DNA from: an uncultured Lachnospiraceae bacterium
GTDB taxonomy: Bacteria > Bacillota > Clostridia > Lachnospirales > Lachnospiraceae
Reading direction: 5' to 3'
Assembly: GCA_902760415.1 (NCBI GenBank)
Contig: CACWGK010000017.1
Coordinates: 1-33,695 of the forward strand
DNA length: 33,695 nucleotides
Numbering within the stretch: position 1 is the stretch's first letter; the number at the start of each line of letters is the position of its first letter. Made by a program: the position numbers and the translations under genes. The notes beneath the pieces were generated by a model. The model did no database searches. It was given only the letters and a program-made list of their open reading frames with translations, and was not told where the DNA came from. Shown one piece after another: positions 1 through 7,705 of this stretch.

Positions 1-1
1 G

Positions 2-490
2 ATTGATGGTACAGTTTATACACTTCCTTTTGATTATTCACTTATAAGCAATGATTATACATTTGATCTTGCTGATTATGGTAAGGAAGATGGATATGTA
101 CTTAATCCTGGTGATAAGGTTCTATGTACTGTAAATCTTGAGAATCCAAATATTGATAGTGAGTTTGATTTCAGTGTTGGTTTCAAGAACTATGGTGATG
201 AAGTTAAGGATATTAAAGAAACTTCTGTTTGGGCTATGGATCTTGATAAGAGATGGTGTGATACAGATAATTATCCAAGTGTAGTTCTTCCGGGTGGAAT
301 CACATGGGGAAGTACAGTAGATGATATAAAGGCTCTTTACGGTGAGCCTGCTGATGAACCGTATCGTTCAGATGACCTTGGCTACTGGGAATACACTTAC
401 GAGTTAAATGATGATGATTATCAGGTAAGACTTACAATCTATGATGAGTATGGACTTACAGAAATCAACATTTATGATTATTCATACTAG
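2..490 (+). CDS. 3' end of an uncharacterised, probably secreted or lipid-anchored protein (5' truncated)
   Basis: The reading frame is open from the window edge to the TAG stop at 488-490, so the gene starts before the window; the internal ATG at 236 is unlikely to be the true start because coding-like sequence runs unbroken above it. The visible 162 residues are acidic and rich in Tyr, Asp, Gly and Asn. The last 60 residues contain a Trp-Gly-Ser-Thr-Val-Asp-Asp-Ile-Lys-x-Leu-Tyr-Gly-Glu-Pro segment of the kind seen in small extracytoplasmic domains of clostridial lipoproteins. No catalytic motif is visible. A terminator hairpin follows, then alaS. The extracytoplasmic location is inferred from composition; the N-terminus that would show a signal peptide is missing. 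Confidence 0.75.
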   Translation: MDGTVYTLPFDYSLISNDYTFDLADYGKEDGYVLNPGDKVLCTVNLENPNIDSEFDFSVGFKNYGDEVKDIKETSVWAMDLDKRWCDTDNYPSVVLPGGITWGSTVDDIKALYGEPADEPYRSDDLGYWEYTYELNDDDYQVRLTIYDEYGLTEINIYDYSY

Positions 491-497
491 ACATATT

Positions 498-532
498 GTG
501 GCAAACAGCATAAAATGCTGTTTGTCACTTTG
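498..532 (+). terminator. Hairpin after the truncated ORF, upstream of alaS
   Basis: A 13-bp stem (498-510 with 516-528, one G-T wobble) closes a TAAAA loop and is followed by a short T-rich stretch. It sits 8 bases after the stop codon of the truncated gene and 26 bases before the alaS start. It is probably the terminator or attenuator of the upstream gene. The T-tract is interrupted, so termination may be partial. Confidence 0.65.
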
Positions 533-554
533 TCATGTTTAGAAGGAGAGAATT

Positions 555-3209
555 ATGAGACAGTTTACTTCAAAGGAGCTCAGAAAGACCTGGGTTGATT
601 TTTATAAAGAGAGAGGACATGTTGATGTAGGTGCTGTATCACTTGTATCCGATGGTTCAACAGGCGTTATGTTTAACGTTGCAGGTATGCAGCCTCTTAT
701 GCCATATCTTCTTGGTGAAAAACATCCACTTGGAACAAGACTTTGTAATGTTCAGGGTTGCGTTCGTACTAACGATATAGACTCTGTTGGTGATAAGAGT
801 CACGTTACATTCTTTGAGATGATGGGAAGCTGGAGTCTTGGAGATTACTTTAAGGAAGAAAGATGTAAGTGGAGTTATGAACTTCTTACTGAGGTCTTTG
901 GTTTTGACAAAGATCACCTTGCTGCTACAGTATTTGCAGGTGATGAGAATGCTCCTCGTGATGAAGAGGGTGCTCAGTTTAGAATAGCTTCAGGATTTAA
1001 GCCTGAGAATATACATTATCTTCCGGCAGAAGATAACTGGTGGGGACTTGAATATGGTCCTTGTGGTCCAGATAGCGAGATGTTCTATATAGCTGATGTA
1101 GATGACTGTGGTCCTGATTGTGGACCAGGTTGCGATTGCGGAAAGTATACAGAGCTTGGAAATGATGTATTCATGCAGTATGAGAAGCATCATGATGGAC
1201 ACCTTACTCCACTTAAGCAGAAGAACGTTGATACTGGTTGGGGACTTGAGAGAATCCTTGCTTTCCTTAATGGAACAAAGGATGTATACCAGACAGATCT
1301 CTTTACAGATGCTATCAGCTTTATCGAGAATGCATCTGGTACAAAGTATAATGCTGATGAGAAGCTTACGAAGTCTATGAGAATCCTTGCAGACCATATG
1401 CGTACTTCAGTTATGCTTATTGGTGATGCTGCAAAGCTTCTTCCTTCAAATGTTGGAGCTGGATATGTACTTCGTAGACTTATAAGACGTGCTGTAAGAC
1501 ATGGTCGTACACTCGGTCTTGGTAAGGAACAGCTTCTTGACCTTGCAAAGATTTATATAGATAAGGTATATGATGACAGCTATCCACTTCTTACAAAGAA
1601 TCGTGAGTTCATCATTACAGAACTTGGTAAGGAAATCTCACGTTTCGAGAGTACTCTTGAAAATGGTATGAAAGAGTTTACTAAGATTCTTGATGAGAAG
1701 AAGTCAAGTGGCGCTAAAGAAATAGATGGTGATTCAGCATTTTATCTTTATGATACATTTGGATTCCCTATCGAGCTTACAGTTGAGATGGCTGGTGAAG
1801 AAGGTCTTACAGTTGATGAGACTGGATTTGAGAAAGCTATGGAAGCTGCTAAGCAGAAGGCTAGAGAGAATCAGAACTTCTCTCAGACGCTTGTTGCTAG
1901 CGACGATATATTTGCAAGTCTTTCAGATGATGTAACAACAGAGTTTACTGGATATGATAAACTTGTAGATTCTTCTAATATAGTTGCTGTTGCTACAGAA
2001 GAAGCTCTTACTGATTCTCTACCAGCAGGTACAAAGGGAACTATCATTACAGAGAAGACTCCATTCTATGCTACAATGGGTGGTCAGATCGGAGACACTG
2101 GTGTTATTGAGACTGCTTCTGGTTCTTTCAAGGTTGAAGATACTGTAAAGCTTAAGGGTGGCAGAATTGCTCATACTGGTGAAGTCGTAAGTGGTTCTAT
2201 TAAGTCTGGTGATAAGGCTGAACTTAAGGTTGATGCAGATAGACGTTCACTTATCTGTAAGAACCATAGTGCTACACACCTTCTTCAGAAGGCACTTAAG
2301 ACAGTTCTTGGTGATCATGTAGAACAGGCTGGTTCACTTGTTACAGATGGTAGACTTAGATTTGACTTCTCTCACAATCAGGCTATGACACCTGAAGAGA
2401 TTCGTGAGGTTGAAGCTATCGTCAATAAAGAAATCGGTGAGGATCTTAAGGTAAATACAGAAGTAATGTCTCTTGAGGATGCTAAGAAGACTGGAGCTAT
2501 GGCTCTTTTCGGTGAGAAGTACGGTGAGACAGTTCGTGTAGTAAATATGGGTGACTGGTCTATAGAGCTTTGTGGTGGTACACATGTTCCTCATACAAGC
2601 GTGATTGGTTCCTTTAAGATTGTTTCCGAGCAGGGTATAGCTGCTGGCGTAAGACGTATCGAGGCTCTTACATCTGCTGGCGCAGCTGCTTATTACGCAG
2701 AAGTAGAAGATAAGTTAAATGCTGCTGCTAAGGCTGCAAAGACTGAACCTGCTAAACTTGTTGATAAGATTCAGTCACTTATGGATGAAATAAAGTCCCT
2801 TCAGTCAGAAAATCAGAGTCTTAAAGATAAGATGGCTAAGGCTGCTGCTTCATCAGCTGAAGATTCAGTTGTAGAAGTTGGAGATGTTAAGGTTCTCCCT
2901 ATGGCTGTACAGGGGGTTGATCCAAATGCACTAAGAAATCTTGGAGATGACTATAAAGCAAAGCTTGGTAAGGCTGTTGTAATTATGGCATCTGATATGG
3001 GCGGTAAGGTAAGTCTTGTAGTTATGGCATCAGATGATGCTGTTGCAGCTGGTGTTCATGCTGGTAATATCATTAAGACTATTGCTCCAATCGTTGGAGG
3101 CGGCGGTGGCGGTCGTCCTAACATGGCTCAGGCAGGTGGAAAGGATGCATCTAAGATTCAAGATGCTCTTGCTGCAGGTGTTGAGGAAGTTAAGTCCCAG
3201 CTTGGTTAA
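555..3209 (+). CDS. alaS: Alanine--tRNA ligase, divergent type
   Basis: Alanyl-tRNA synthetase charges tRNA-Ala in the cytoplasm and clears mischarged Ser/Gly through an editing domain. The 884-residue product has the usual full length. Visible class II elements are the segment ending FFEMMGSWSLGDYF (residues 86-99) and motif 3 GWGLERI (228-234). The editing-domain metal ligands are H571/H575 (HSATH) and C673/H677 (CGGTH). A coiled coil and a Gly-rich DHHA1 domain end the protein. Residues 185-196 hold a cysteine cluster (C185, C189, C193, C195) before the LGNDVFMQY segment. The N-terminal wording (for example GEKHPLGTRL) differs from the AlaRS I would expect in Clostridia. The ATG at 555 follows AGAAGGAGAG. 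No T-box leader fits in the 64-base gap. The rpsU promoter starts 5 bases past the stop. Confidence 0.96.
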   Translation: MRQFTSKELRKTWVDFYKERGHVDVGAVSLVSDGSTGVMFNVAGMQPLMPYLLGEKHPLGTRLCNVQGCVRTNDIDSVGDKSHVTFFEMMGSWSLGDYFKEERCKWSYELLTEVFGFDKDHLAATVFAGDENAPRDEEGAQFRIASGFKPENIHYLPAEDNWWGLEYGPCGPDSEMFYIADVDDCGPDCGPGCDCGKYTELGNDVFMQYEKHHDGHLTPLKQKNVDTGWGLERILAFLNGTKDVYQTDLFTDAISFIENASGTKYNADEKLTKSMRILADHMRTSVMLIGDAAKLLPSNVGAGYVLRRLIRRAVRHGRTLGLGKEQLLDLAKIYIDKVYDDSYPLLTKNREFIITELGKEISRFESTLENGMKEFTKILDEKKSSGAKEIDGDSAFYLYDTFGFPIELTVEMAGEEGLTVDETGFEKAMEAAKQKARENQNFSQTLVASDDIFASLSDDVTTEFTGYDKLVDSSNIVAVATEEALTDSLPAGTKGTIITEKTPFYATMGGQIGDTGVIETASGSFKVEDTVKLKGGRIAHTGEVVSGSIKSGDKAELKVDADRRSLICKNHSATHLLQKALKTVLGDHVEQAGSLVTDGRLRFDFSHNQAMTPEEIREVEAIVNKEIGEDLKVNTEVMSLEDAKKTGAMALFGEKYGETVRVVNMGDWSIELCGGTHVPHTSVIGSFKIVSEQGIAAGVRRIEALTSAGAAAYYAEVEDKLNAAAKAAKTEPAKLVDKIQSLMDEIKSLQSENQSLKDKMAKAAASSAEDSVVEVGDVKVLPMAVQGVDPNALRNLGDDYKAKLGKAVVIMASDMGGKVSLVVMASDDAVAAGVHAGNIIKTIAPIVGGGGGGRPNMAQAGGKDASKIQDALAAGVEEVKSQLG

Positions 3210-3214
3210 AAAAC

Positions 3215-3242
3215 TTGACAATGATTTCAAGTATGATATAAT
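3215..3242 (+). promoter_or_regulatory. Sigma-A type promoter of rpsU
   Basis: TTGACA (3215-3220), a 16-base spacer and TATAAT (3237-3242), with a TG at 3234-3235 giving an extended -10. Both hexamers match the consensus perfectly. The predicted transcript starts near 3249 and runs into rpsU. The -35 box lies 5 bases after the alaS stop codon, and no alaS terminator is visible, so rpsU may also be read through from alaS. Confidence 0.88.
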
Positions 3243-3250
3243 GTTTAACG

Positions 3251-3297
3251 CGTGTTCAATTGGAACATGTTAGATAATTCCCTAGACGAAGGGAGGG
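3251..3297 (+). promoter_or_regulatory. Structured 5' leader of rpsU: two hairpins, the second masking the ribosome binding site
   Basis: The first hairpin pairs 3251-3257 with 3263-3269 (7 bp, one G-U) around a 5-base loop, immediately after the predicted transcription start. The second pairs TCCCT (3279-3283) with AGGGA (3290-3294) around a 6-base loop. The ribosome binding site GGGAGGG (3291-3297) overlaps the 3' arm of the second stem. The pairings are read from the sequence; a role in autoregulation by S21 is inference. Confidence 0.4.
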
Positions 3298-3306
3298 TAG
3301 GTAAAG

Positions 3307-3483
3307 ATGTCAAGCGTTGTTGTAAAAGAAAATGAGACTCTCGATAGCGCTCTTCGCAGATTCAAGAGAAACTGTCAGAAGGCTGGTATCCAGCAGGAGA
3401 TCCGTAAGAGAGAGCATTATGAGAAGCCATCAGTAAAGCGTAAGAAGAAGTCTGAGGCTGCTAGAAAGCGTAAGTATAAGTAA
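3307..3483 (+). CDS. rpsU: 30S ribosomal protein S21
   Basis: A 58-residue, strongly basic protein beginning [20 protein letters not shown] and ending with a Lys/Arg-rich tail ([15 protein letters not shown]), the full standard length of bacterial S21. S21 binds the 30S platform near the 16S anti-Shine-Dalgarno end and helps initiation. The ATG follows the strong site GAAGGGAGGG. The gene has its own consensus promoter and its own terminator, so it forms a monocistronic unit between alaS and the PhoH gene. In many Firmicutes rpsU is paired with yqeY; that partner is absent here. Confidence 0.97.
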   Translation: MSSVVVKENETLDSALRRFKRNCQKAGIQQEIRKREHYEKPSVKRKKKSEAARKRKYK

Positions 3484-3510
3484 TATATTTACCATATTAT
3501 TAGTTTAAAC

Positions 3511-3542
3511 CGCCACGTTCTTTTTTGGACGTGGCGTTTTTC
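3511..3542 (+). terminator. Intrinsic terminator of rpsU
   Basis: CGCCACGT (3511-3518) pairs perfectly with ACGTGGCG (3529-3536), with a T-rich loop and a T-run from 3537. The stem is GC-rich in an AT-rich setting and sits 28 bases past the rpsU stop, a classic Rho-independent terminator. Confidence 0.9.
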
Positions 3543-3572
3543 ACGGGTTTTATCCATGGAAGGTGTTAATTT

Positions 3573-4574
3573 ATGGGTTTAGTGAAGAAAAGTGTAAAGG
3601 TTGATGAAAAAAGTGTTCAACTTTTGTTCGGCCAGTTCGATAAGAATATTAGGAAGATAGAGAAAACATTTGGTATAAGCTATATATATAGAAATGATGA
3701 GCTCTCTATAGAGGGGGAAGAAACCTCTGTAGATAAAGCGCTAGATGTTATAAATGATCTTCTTGTTATATCCAGAAAGGGTAATGACTTAACAGATCAA
3801 AATGTCGACTATGCCATAAGTATAACTACGAGTGGTGAAGGCGGTAAAGTAAGTGATCTTGAGGGTGATGATGAACTTATATGTCATACCCTGGCGGGCA
3901 GACCTATTAGACCAAAGACATTTGGTCAGAAGAAGTACGTAGAAGCTATCGACAAGAATATGATAGTTTTTGGAAGTGGTCCTGCCGGAACTGGTAAAAC
4001 TTATCTTGCTATGGCTAAAGCTATTACGGCATTTAAGAAAGGCGAGGTTGAGAGAATTATTCTCACCAGACCTGCTATAGAAGCTGGAGAGAAGCTTGGC
4101 TTTCTGCCTGGTGATCTTCAGAGCAAGATTGATCCATATCTTAGACCTTTATATGATGCTTTATATGAGATTATGGGAGCTGAATCATTTCAGAAGAATA
4201 TGGAGAAAGGGCTTATAGAAGTTGCTCCACTTGCATATATGAGAGGTAGAACTCTTGATAATGCCTTTATCGTTCTTGATGAAGCGCAGAATACAACTGA
4301 GTCACAGATGAAAATGTTTCTCACGCGTATAGGATTTGGGTCTAAGGCTATTATTACCGGAGATCAGTCTCAGAAGGATTTATCTGCAGGAACTAAGTCG
4401 GGACTTGATATAGCTCTTAATGTCGTTAGAAATATTGAGGGGATTGCAATATGTAATCTGACCAGTAAAGATGTTGTAAGACATCCTCTGGTACAAAGAA
4501 TTGTTGAAGCATATGAAAAGTATGATGCTTCAAAAGTCACTTCCCATAAATCTGGTGGTTATAAGCGCAAATAA
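3573..4574 (+). CDS. phoH: PhoH-like ATPase
   Basis: A 333-residue cytoplasmic P-loop ATPase of the PhoH family, full length for the short form. An N-terminal KH-like region (about 1-75) precedes the ATPase domain. Walker A is GPAGTGKT (136-143) and Walker B is FIVLDEAQN (232-240), followed by the sensor-like TGDQSQ segment. The family is linked to RNA metabolism and often sits next to ybeY, as here. The ATG is preceded by GGAAGGTG with 7 bases of spacing. No clear promoter is seen between the rpsU terminator and the start. ybeY, the next gene, has its own promoter, so the usual phoH-ybeY operon may be partly uncoupled. Confidence 0.93.
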   Translation: MGLVKKSVKVDEKSVQLLFGQFDKNIRKIEKTFGISYIYRNDELSIEGEETSVDKALDVINDLLVISRKGNDLTDQNVDYAISITTSGEGGKVSDLEGDDELICHTLAGRPIRPKTFGQKKYVEAIDKNMIVFGSGPAGTGKTYLAMAKAITAFKKGEVERIILTRPAIEAGEKLGFLPGDLQSKIDPYLRPLYDALYEIMGAESFQKNMEKGLIEVAPLAYMRGRTLDNAFIVLDEAQNTTESQMKMFLTRIGFGSKAIITGDQSQKDLSAGTKSGLDIALNVVRNIEGIAICNLTSKDVVRHPLVQRIVEAYEKYDASKVTSHKSGGYKRK

Positions 4575-4612
4575 TTCGGTGATTTTCTGATATACAGTAA
4601 ATGTACAGTTTT

Positions 4613-4641
4613 TTGACACTATCACTAGATTATGGTAGAAT
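4613..4641 (+). promoter_or_regulatory. Promoter of ybeY
   Basis: TTGACA (4613-4618), a 17-base spacer and TAGAAT (4636-4641), with TG at 4633-4634 one base ahead of the -10 (extended -10). The predicted start near 4648 gives a leader of about 15 bases before the ATG at 4663. This also argues against the upstream in-frame GTG at 4651, which would lie almost at the transcript end. Confidence 0.8.
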
Positions 4642-4662
4642 ACTCATTTAGTGAGGTTAGAT

Positions 4663-5169
4663 ATGAGTATATTTATTACCAACGAATCTGATATTGAATA
4701 CCCCGAAGTGTATGATGACATTATTAAGGATATCTTAGCAGGCTCTCTTGAGTTCTTAAAATGTCCTTATGAATGCGAAGTTTCAGTCATTCTGGTAGAT
4801 AATGACAGAATACACGAGATTAATATGTCAGAACGAGGTATAGATAGCCCCACAGATGTTCTCTCATTTCCTATGTTAGATTTTGATGAGCCTGGAGACC
4901 TCTCTTATGTAGAGAAGTATCCACAGGATTATTTTAATCCAGAGACAGGAGAACTTCTTTTAGGTGATATTGTTATATCGCTTGATAGAGTTCAGTCACA
5001 GTCGAAGGAATATGGACATAGTGATAAGAGAGAGATAGCATTTCTTACAGCTCACAGTATCCTGCATTTGTTTGGATACGACCATATGGAGGAAGAAGAA
5101 AGATTAGTTATGGAGAAGCTGCAAGAAGAAATCTTAAATATGAAAGGATATACTAGAGACTATGAATAA
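4663..5169 (+). CDS. ybeY: Endoribonuclease YbeY (rRNA maturation factor)
   Basis: YbeY is a zinc-dependent single-strand endoribonuclease that acts in 16S rRNA 3' maturation and ribosome quality control. The 168-residue product has the family's TDVLSFP (64-70) and GDIVI (101-105) segments. The metal-binding motif is HSILHLFGYDH, with ligands H131, H135 and H141. I chose the ATG at 4663 because it follows GTGAGG at good spacing. An in-frame GTG at 4651 would add 4 residues but lies inside that ribosome binding site. The gene overlaps the following lipoprotein gene by 8 bases. The common downstream partners (7TM-HD protein, dgkA, cdd, era) are absent. Confidence 0.94.
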   Translation: MSIFITNESDIEYPEVYDDIIKDILAGSLEFLKCPYECEVSVILVDNDRIHEINMSERGIDSPTDVLSFPMLDFDEPGDLSYVEKYPQDYFNPETGELLLGDIVISLDRVQSQSKEYGHSDKREIAFLTAHSILHLFGYDHMEEEERLVMEKLQEEILNMKGYTRDYE

Positions 5170-6340
5170 GAAATTACTAGCTGGTGCACTTTCAGTCGCA
5201 ATGCTTCTCGCCGCATGTGCAGGTTGTGGCAAGAAGGACGAAGAAACTGATATATCATCTATATCAGATGGTCAGTTTTATGCGGTTGAACTTACAGATT
5301 CATCTATGATCAGCACAAACACTGATGTAACTATGATGAAGGATGGTAAGGTTCTCAGTGATATGACAGGTGAATGGATTGATCCAGAGACTGCTAACAA
5401 GAGATATGTAGCAATCATGGTTGTTAATAACAATCTTGGACTTCCACAGTCTGGTGTTGAAAATGCTGACGTTATATATGAGATGCTTGAGGAGGGTGGT
5501 ATATCTCGTCTCCTTTGTCTCTTTAATCAGGATACACTTGCTGCTACAGATAAGATTGGTCCTGTAAGAAGTACTCGTGTTAACTTTGATCGTAAGGCGC
5601 TTGAGCATGATGCTGTTCTTGTACACTGGGGCGGTATCTGGGCTATGAAGGAGATGCCACTTATTACAGATCTTGATGATATGAATCTTAATACAGAGTC
5701 ATCTGCATATGGTTTCCGTGTATCTAGACCTGGTTATGGTTCAGAGTTTACAGGATATACATCAGGAGAGAAGATTCTTCAGGGTATGTCTGATAAGGGA
5801 TTTGACTTTGATAAGTGTAAAGAATATAAGAGCATGTTCCAGTTCAACGTAAGTGATAAGGATCTTGAGGATGGAACAGCTTGTAATAAGATTTCTATCA
5901 ATAGTGATCTAGAGTCTAGACCATACTTCGAGTATGATGCTGAGACTAAGCTTTACAAGAAGTTCACATACGGCGATGTTCAGTTTGATGAGACTTCAGG
6001 TAATCAGATTGCATTTAAGAACGTAATCTATGAGTTCTGCCCACACTATGTACTTAGTGATGAGGTTGGAAGTAAGTACATCGATGACGTTGGCGAAGGC
6101 GAAGGTCTCTATGTTACAAATGGTAAGGTTATTCCTATCAAGTGGAAGAAGGACGCAAAGAAGAAGTTCGCTTACAAGGAAGAAATCTTTGGTCAGGAAG
6201 CAACAAGAGATGGTGCTTGCTCAGACTATGGTGTAACAAAGTTCTACACTATGGATGGCGAAGAGCTTAGACTTAATCCTGGTAAGACATACATCACATT
6301 ATTCCCTGATTCATCTAAGGATAATGTTTCATACGAATAA
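5162..6340 (+). CDS. DUF3048 family lipoprotein (YerB-like)
   Basis: A 392-residue exported lipoprotein. The signal peptide (1-18) ends in a lipobox L16-A17-A18-C19, so the mature protein should be lipid-anchored at C19. A short acidic linker leads into a DUF3048 domain from about residue 80, marked by RYVAIMVVNN, ENADVIYEML and GPVRSTR (133-139). Bacillus YerB belongs to this family; its biochemical activity is not established. The start codon overlaps ybeY by 8 bases, implying translational coupling with a cytoplasmic ribonuclease gene, an odd pairing that probably reflects packing and not function. No clear terminator follows. Confidence 0.88.
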   Translation: MNKKLLAGALSVAMLLAACAGCGKKDEETDISSISDGQFYAVELTDSSMISTNTDVTMMKDGKVLSDMTGEWIDPETANKRYVAIMVVNNNLGLPQSGVENADVIYEMLEEGGISRLLCLFNQDTLAATDKIGPVRSTRVNFDRKALEHDAVLVHWGGIWAMKEMPLITDLDDMNLNTESSAYGFRVSRPGYGSEFTGYTSGEKILQGMSDKGFDFDKCKEYKSMFQFNVSDKDLEDGTACNKISINSDLESRPYFEYDAETKLYKKFTYGDVQFDETSGNQIAFKNVIYEFCPHYVLSDEVGSKYIDDVGEGEGLYVTNGKVIPIKWKKDAKKKFAYKEEIFGQEATRDGACSDYGVTKFYTMDGEELRLNPGKTYITLFPDSSKDNVSYE

Positions 6341-6384
6341 ATCTTACCTGTTAACTTATAACATACTTACAAATCGAAAGTTTT

Positions 6385-7701
6385 ATGAGTAATAATAAGA
6401 TATATGACATTTGTATAATTGGCGCAGGTGCATCTGGACTTGTGGCCGCAATCGAAAGCTCCCGTAGGGGGCTTTCTTGCGTAGTTGTGGATAAGAATAA
6501 GAAGGCTGGTCGTAAGCTATATGCTACTGGAAATGGTCGATGCAATCTTACAAATGATACGTGGGATGAAGATACATATTACGGTAGTGAGTTTGTAGAT
6601 AGGTTATTTGAACAGTTATATAGATATTCTGATCTAAGACCTAGAAGCTTTGTGCTTGATTATATGAAGAAGCTGGGCATACAGACCGTTAATAAGGATG
6701 GATATTTTTATCCTTCTAGTCTTCAGGCTTCGAGCGTTGTGTGGGCCCTTGTGGATGCTGCAACAAGTTTAGGTACAAGATTTCTCTATAAGACTAGATG
6801 CGTTGATGTTACAAAGGTTGGGGTAGATGACCTCTTAGAATATAGTTCTCAGATTACAGATGATATACTCGATAATCAGGGAATATATAAGATAAATGTT
6901 ATCTCTCGCCAAGAGGAGGAAGAGACGGAAGGCTTTATCCTAGCTAAAGGTATAATAGTAGCTACGGGTGGTCTTTCGAAGAAATCTCTTGGATCGGCAA
7001 CTGCTGAGGAAACGTACAGGCTCTTTAATAGTCTTAAACTTCCTTTTGTTGAATATACAAGCGGTTTATGTCCTGTATATGTGACTGATGATCTTTCTGC
7101 TCTTGATGGAGTTCGTACTAAAGCAAGACTTACTGTTGATGGACATACTGAACTGGGCGAAGTACAGATTTCTTCAGAAGGAATAAGTGGAATAGTTACA
7201 TTTAACATGTCTTATTATATGAAGCCTGGTTCGGAGGTTGTGATTAATCTGCTTCCGAAGATTGATGAAGACAGCTTTGCTGAAAGCTTTATTAAATCTC
7301 AGCAAAGTTTTCCTAATAGGAGGCTTGATCTTTTCTTAAATGGATATGTAAATGATAAACTAGCTGTCTATATGATGGATAGATTTTACGGTAAGCAGGA
7401 GAGTGTGCTTACACTGAAAGATGTTACTGAAACTGGCATTCGTGGAATATATCAGGAAATGATAGAATGGCGTCTAAGTATTAGGGGTAAGGGTTCGCTC
7501 GAAGATTCGCAGGCTTCTATAGGAGGCGTACTTACAAAATATATAGATCCATTTAATATGACAGTAAAGTCGGATGTTACACTTGGTTCAAATATTTGTA
7601 TAACTGGAGAGGCTACAGATGTTATCGGAAAATGTGGTGGCTATAACATCACATATGCTTTAATCACCGGATTCTTTGCCGGCGCTAATATCTTTAGATA
7701 A
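6385..7701 (+). CDS. FAD-dependent oxidoreductase, BaiN/YhiN (HI0933-like) family
   Basis: A 438-residue cytoplasmic flavoprotein. The N-terminal dinucleotide fold has GAGASG (13-18), followed by the family signature GNGRCNLTN (49-57). Near the C-terminus GEATDVIGKCGGYN closes the FAD site. Members are annotated as aminoacetone oxidase-like or BaiN-like flavoproteins; the physiological substrate of most is unknown. The ATG at 6385 has only a weak GAAAG upstream. The next flavoprotein gene starts 4 bases after the stop, so the two are very likely co-translated. Confidence 0.9.
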   Translation: MSNNKIYDICIIGAGASGLVAAIESSRRGLSCVVVDKNKKAGRKLYATGNGRCNLTNDTWDEDTYYGSEFVDRLFEQLYRYSDLRPRSFVLDYMKKLGIQTVNKDGYFYPSSLQASSVVWALVDAATSLGTRFLYKTRCVDVTKVGVDDLLEYSSQITDDILDNQGIYKINVISRQEEEETEGFILAKGIIVATGGLSKKSLGSATAEETYRLFNSLKLPFVEYTSGLCPVYVTDDLSALDGVRTKARLTVDGHTELGEVQISSEGISGIVTFNMSYYMKPGSEVVINLLPKIDEDSFAESFIKSQQSFPNRRLDLFLNGYVNDKLAVYMMDRFYGKQESVLTLKDVTETGIRGIYQEMIEWRLSIRGKGSLEDSQASIGGVLTKYIDPFNMTVKSDVTLGSNICITGEATDVIGKCGGYNITYALITGFFAGANIFR

Positions 7702-7705
7702 TAAT

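Noticed and set aside
491-554. A T-box leader ahead of alaS
   Set aside because: The gap is only 64 bases and holds one terminator-like hairpin; there is no room for a T-box stem I, specifier loop and T-box sequence.
4651-4662. GTG start for ybeY
   Set aside because: It lies in the ribosome binding site and almost at the predicted transcript end; the ATG at 4663 is better placed.
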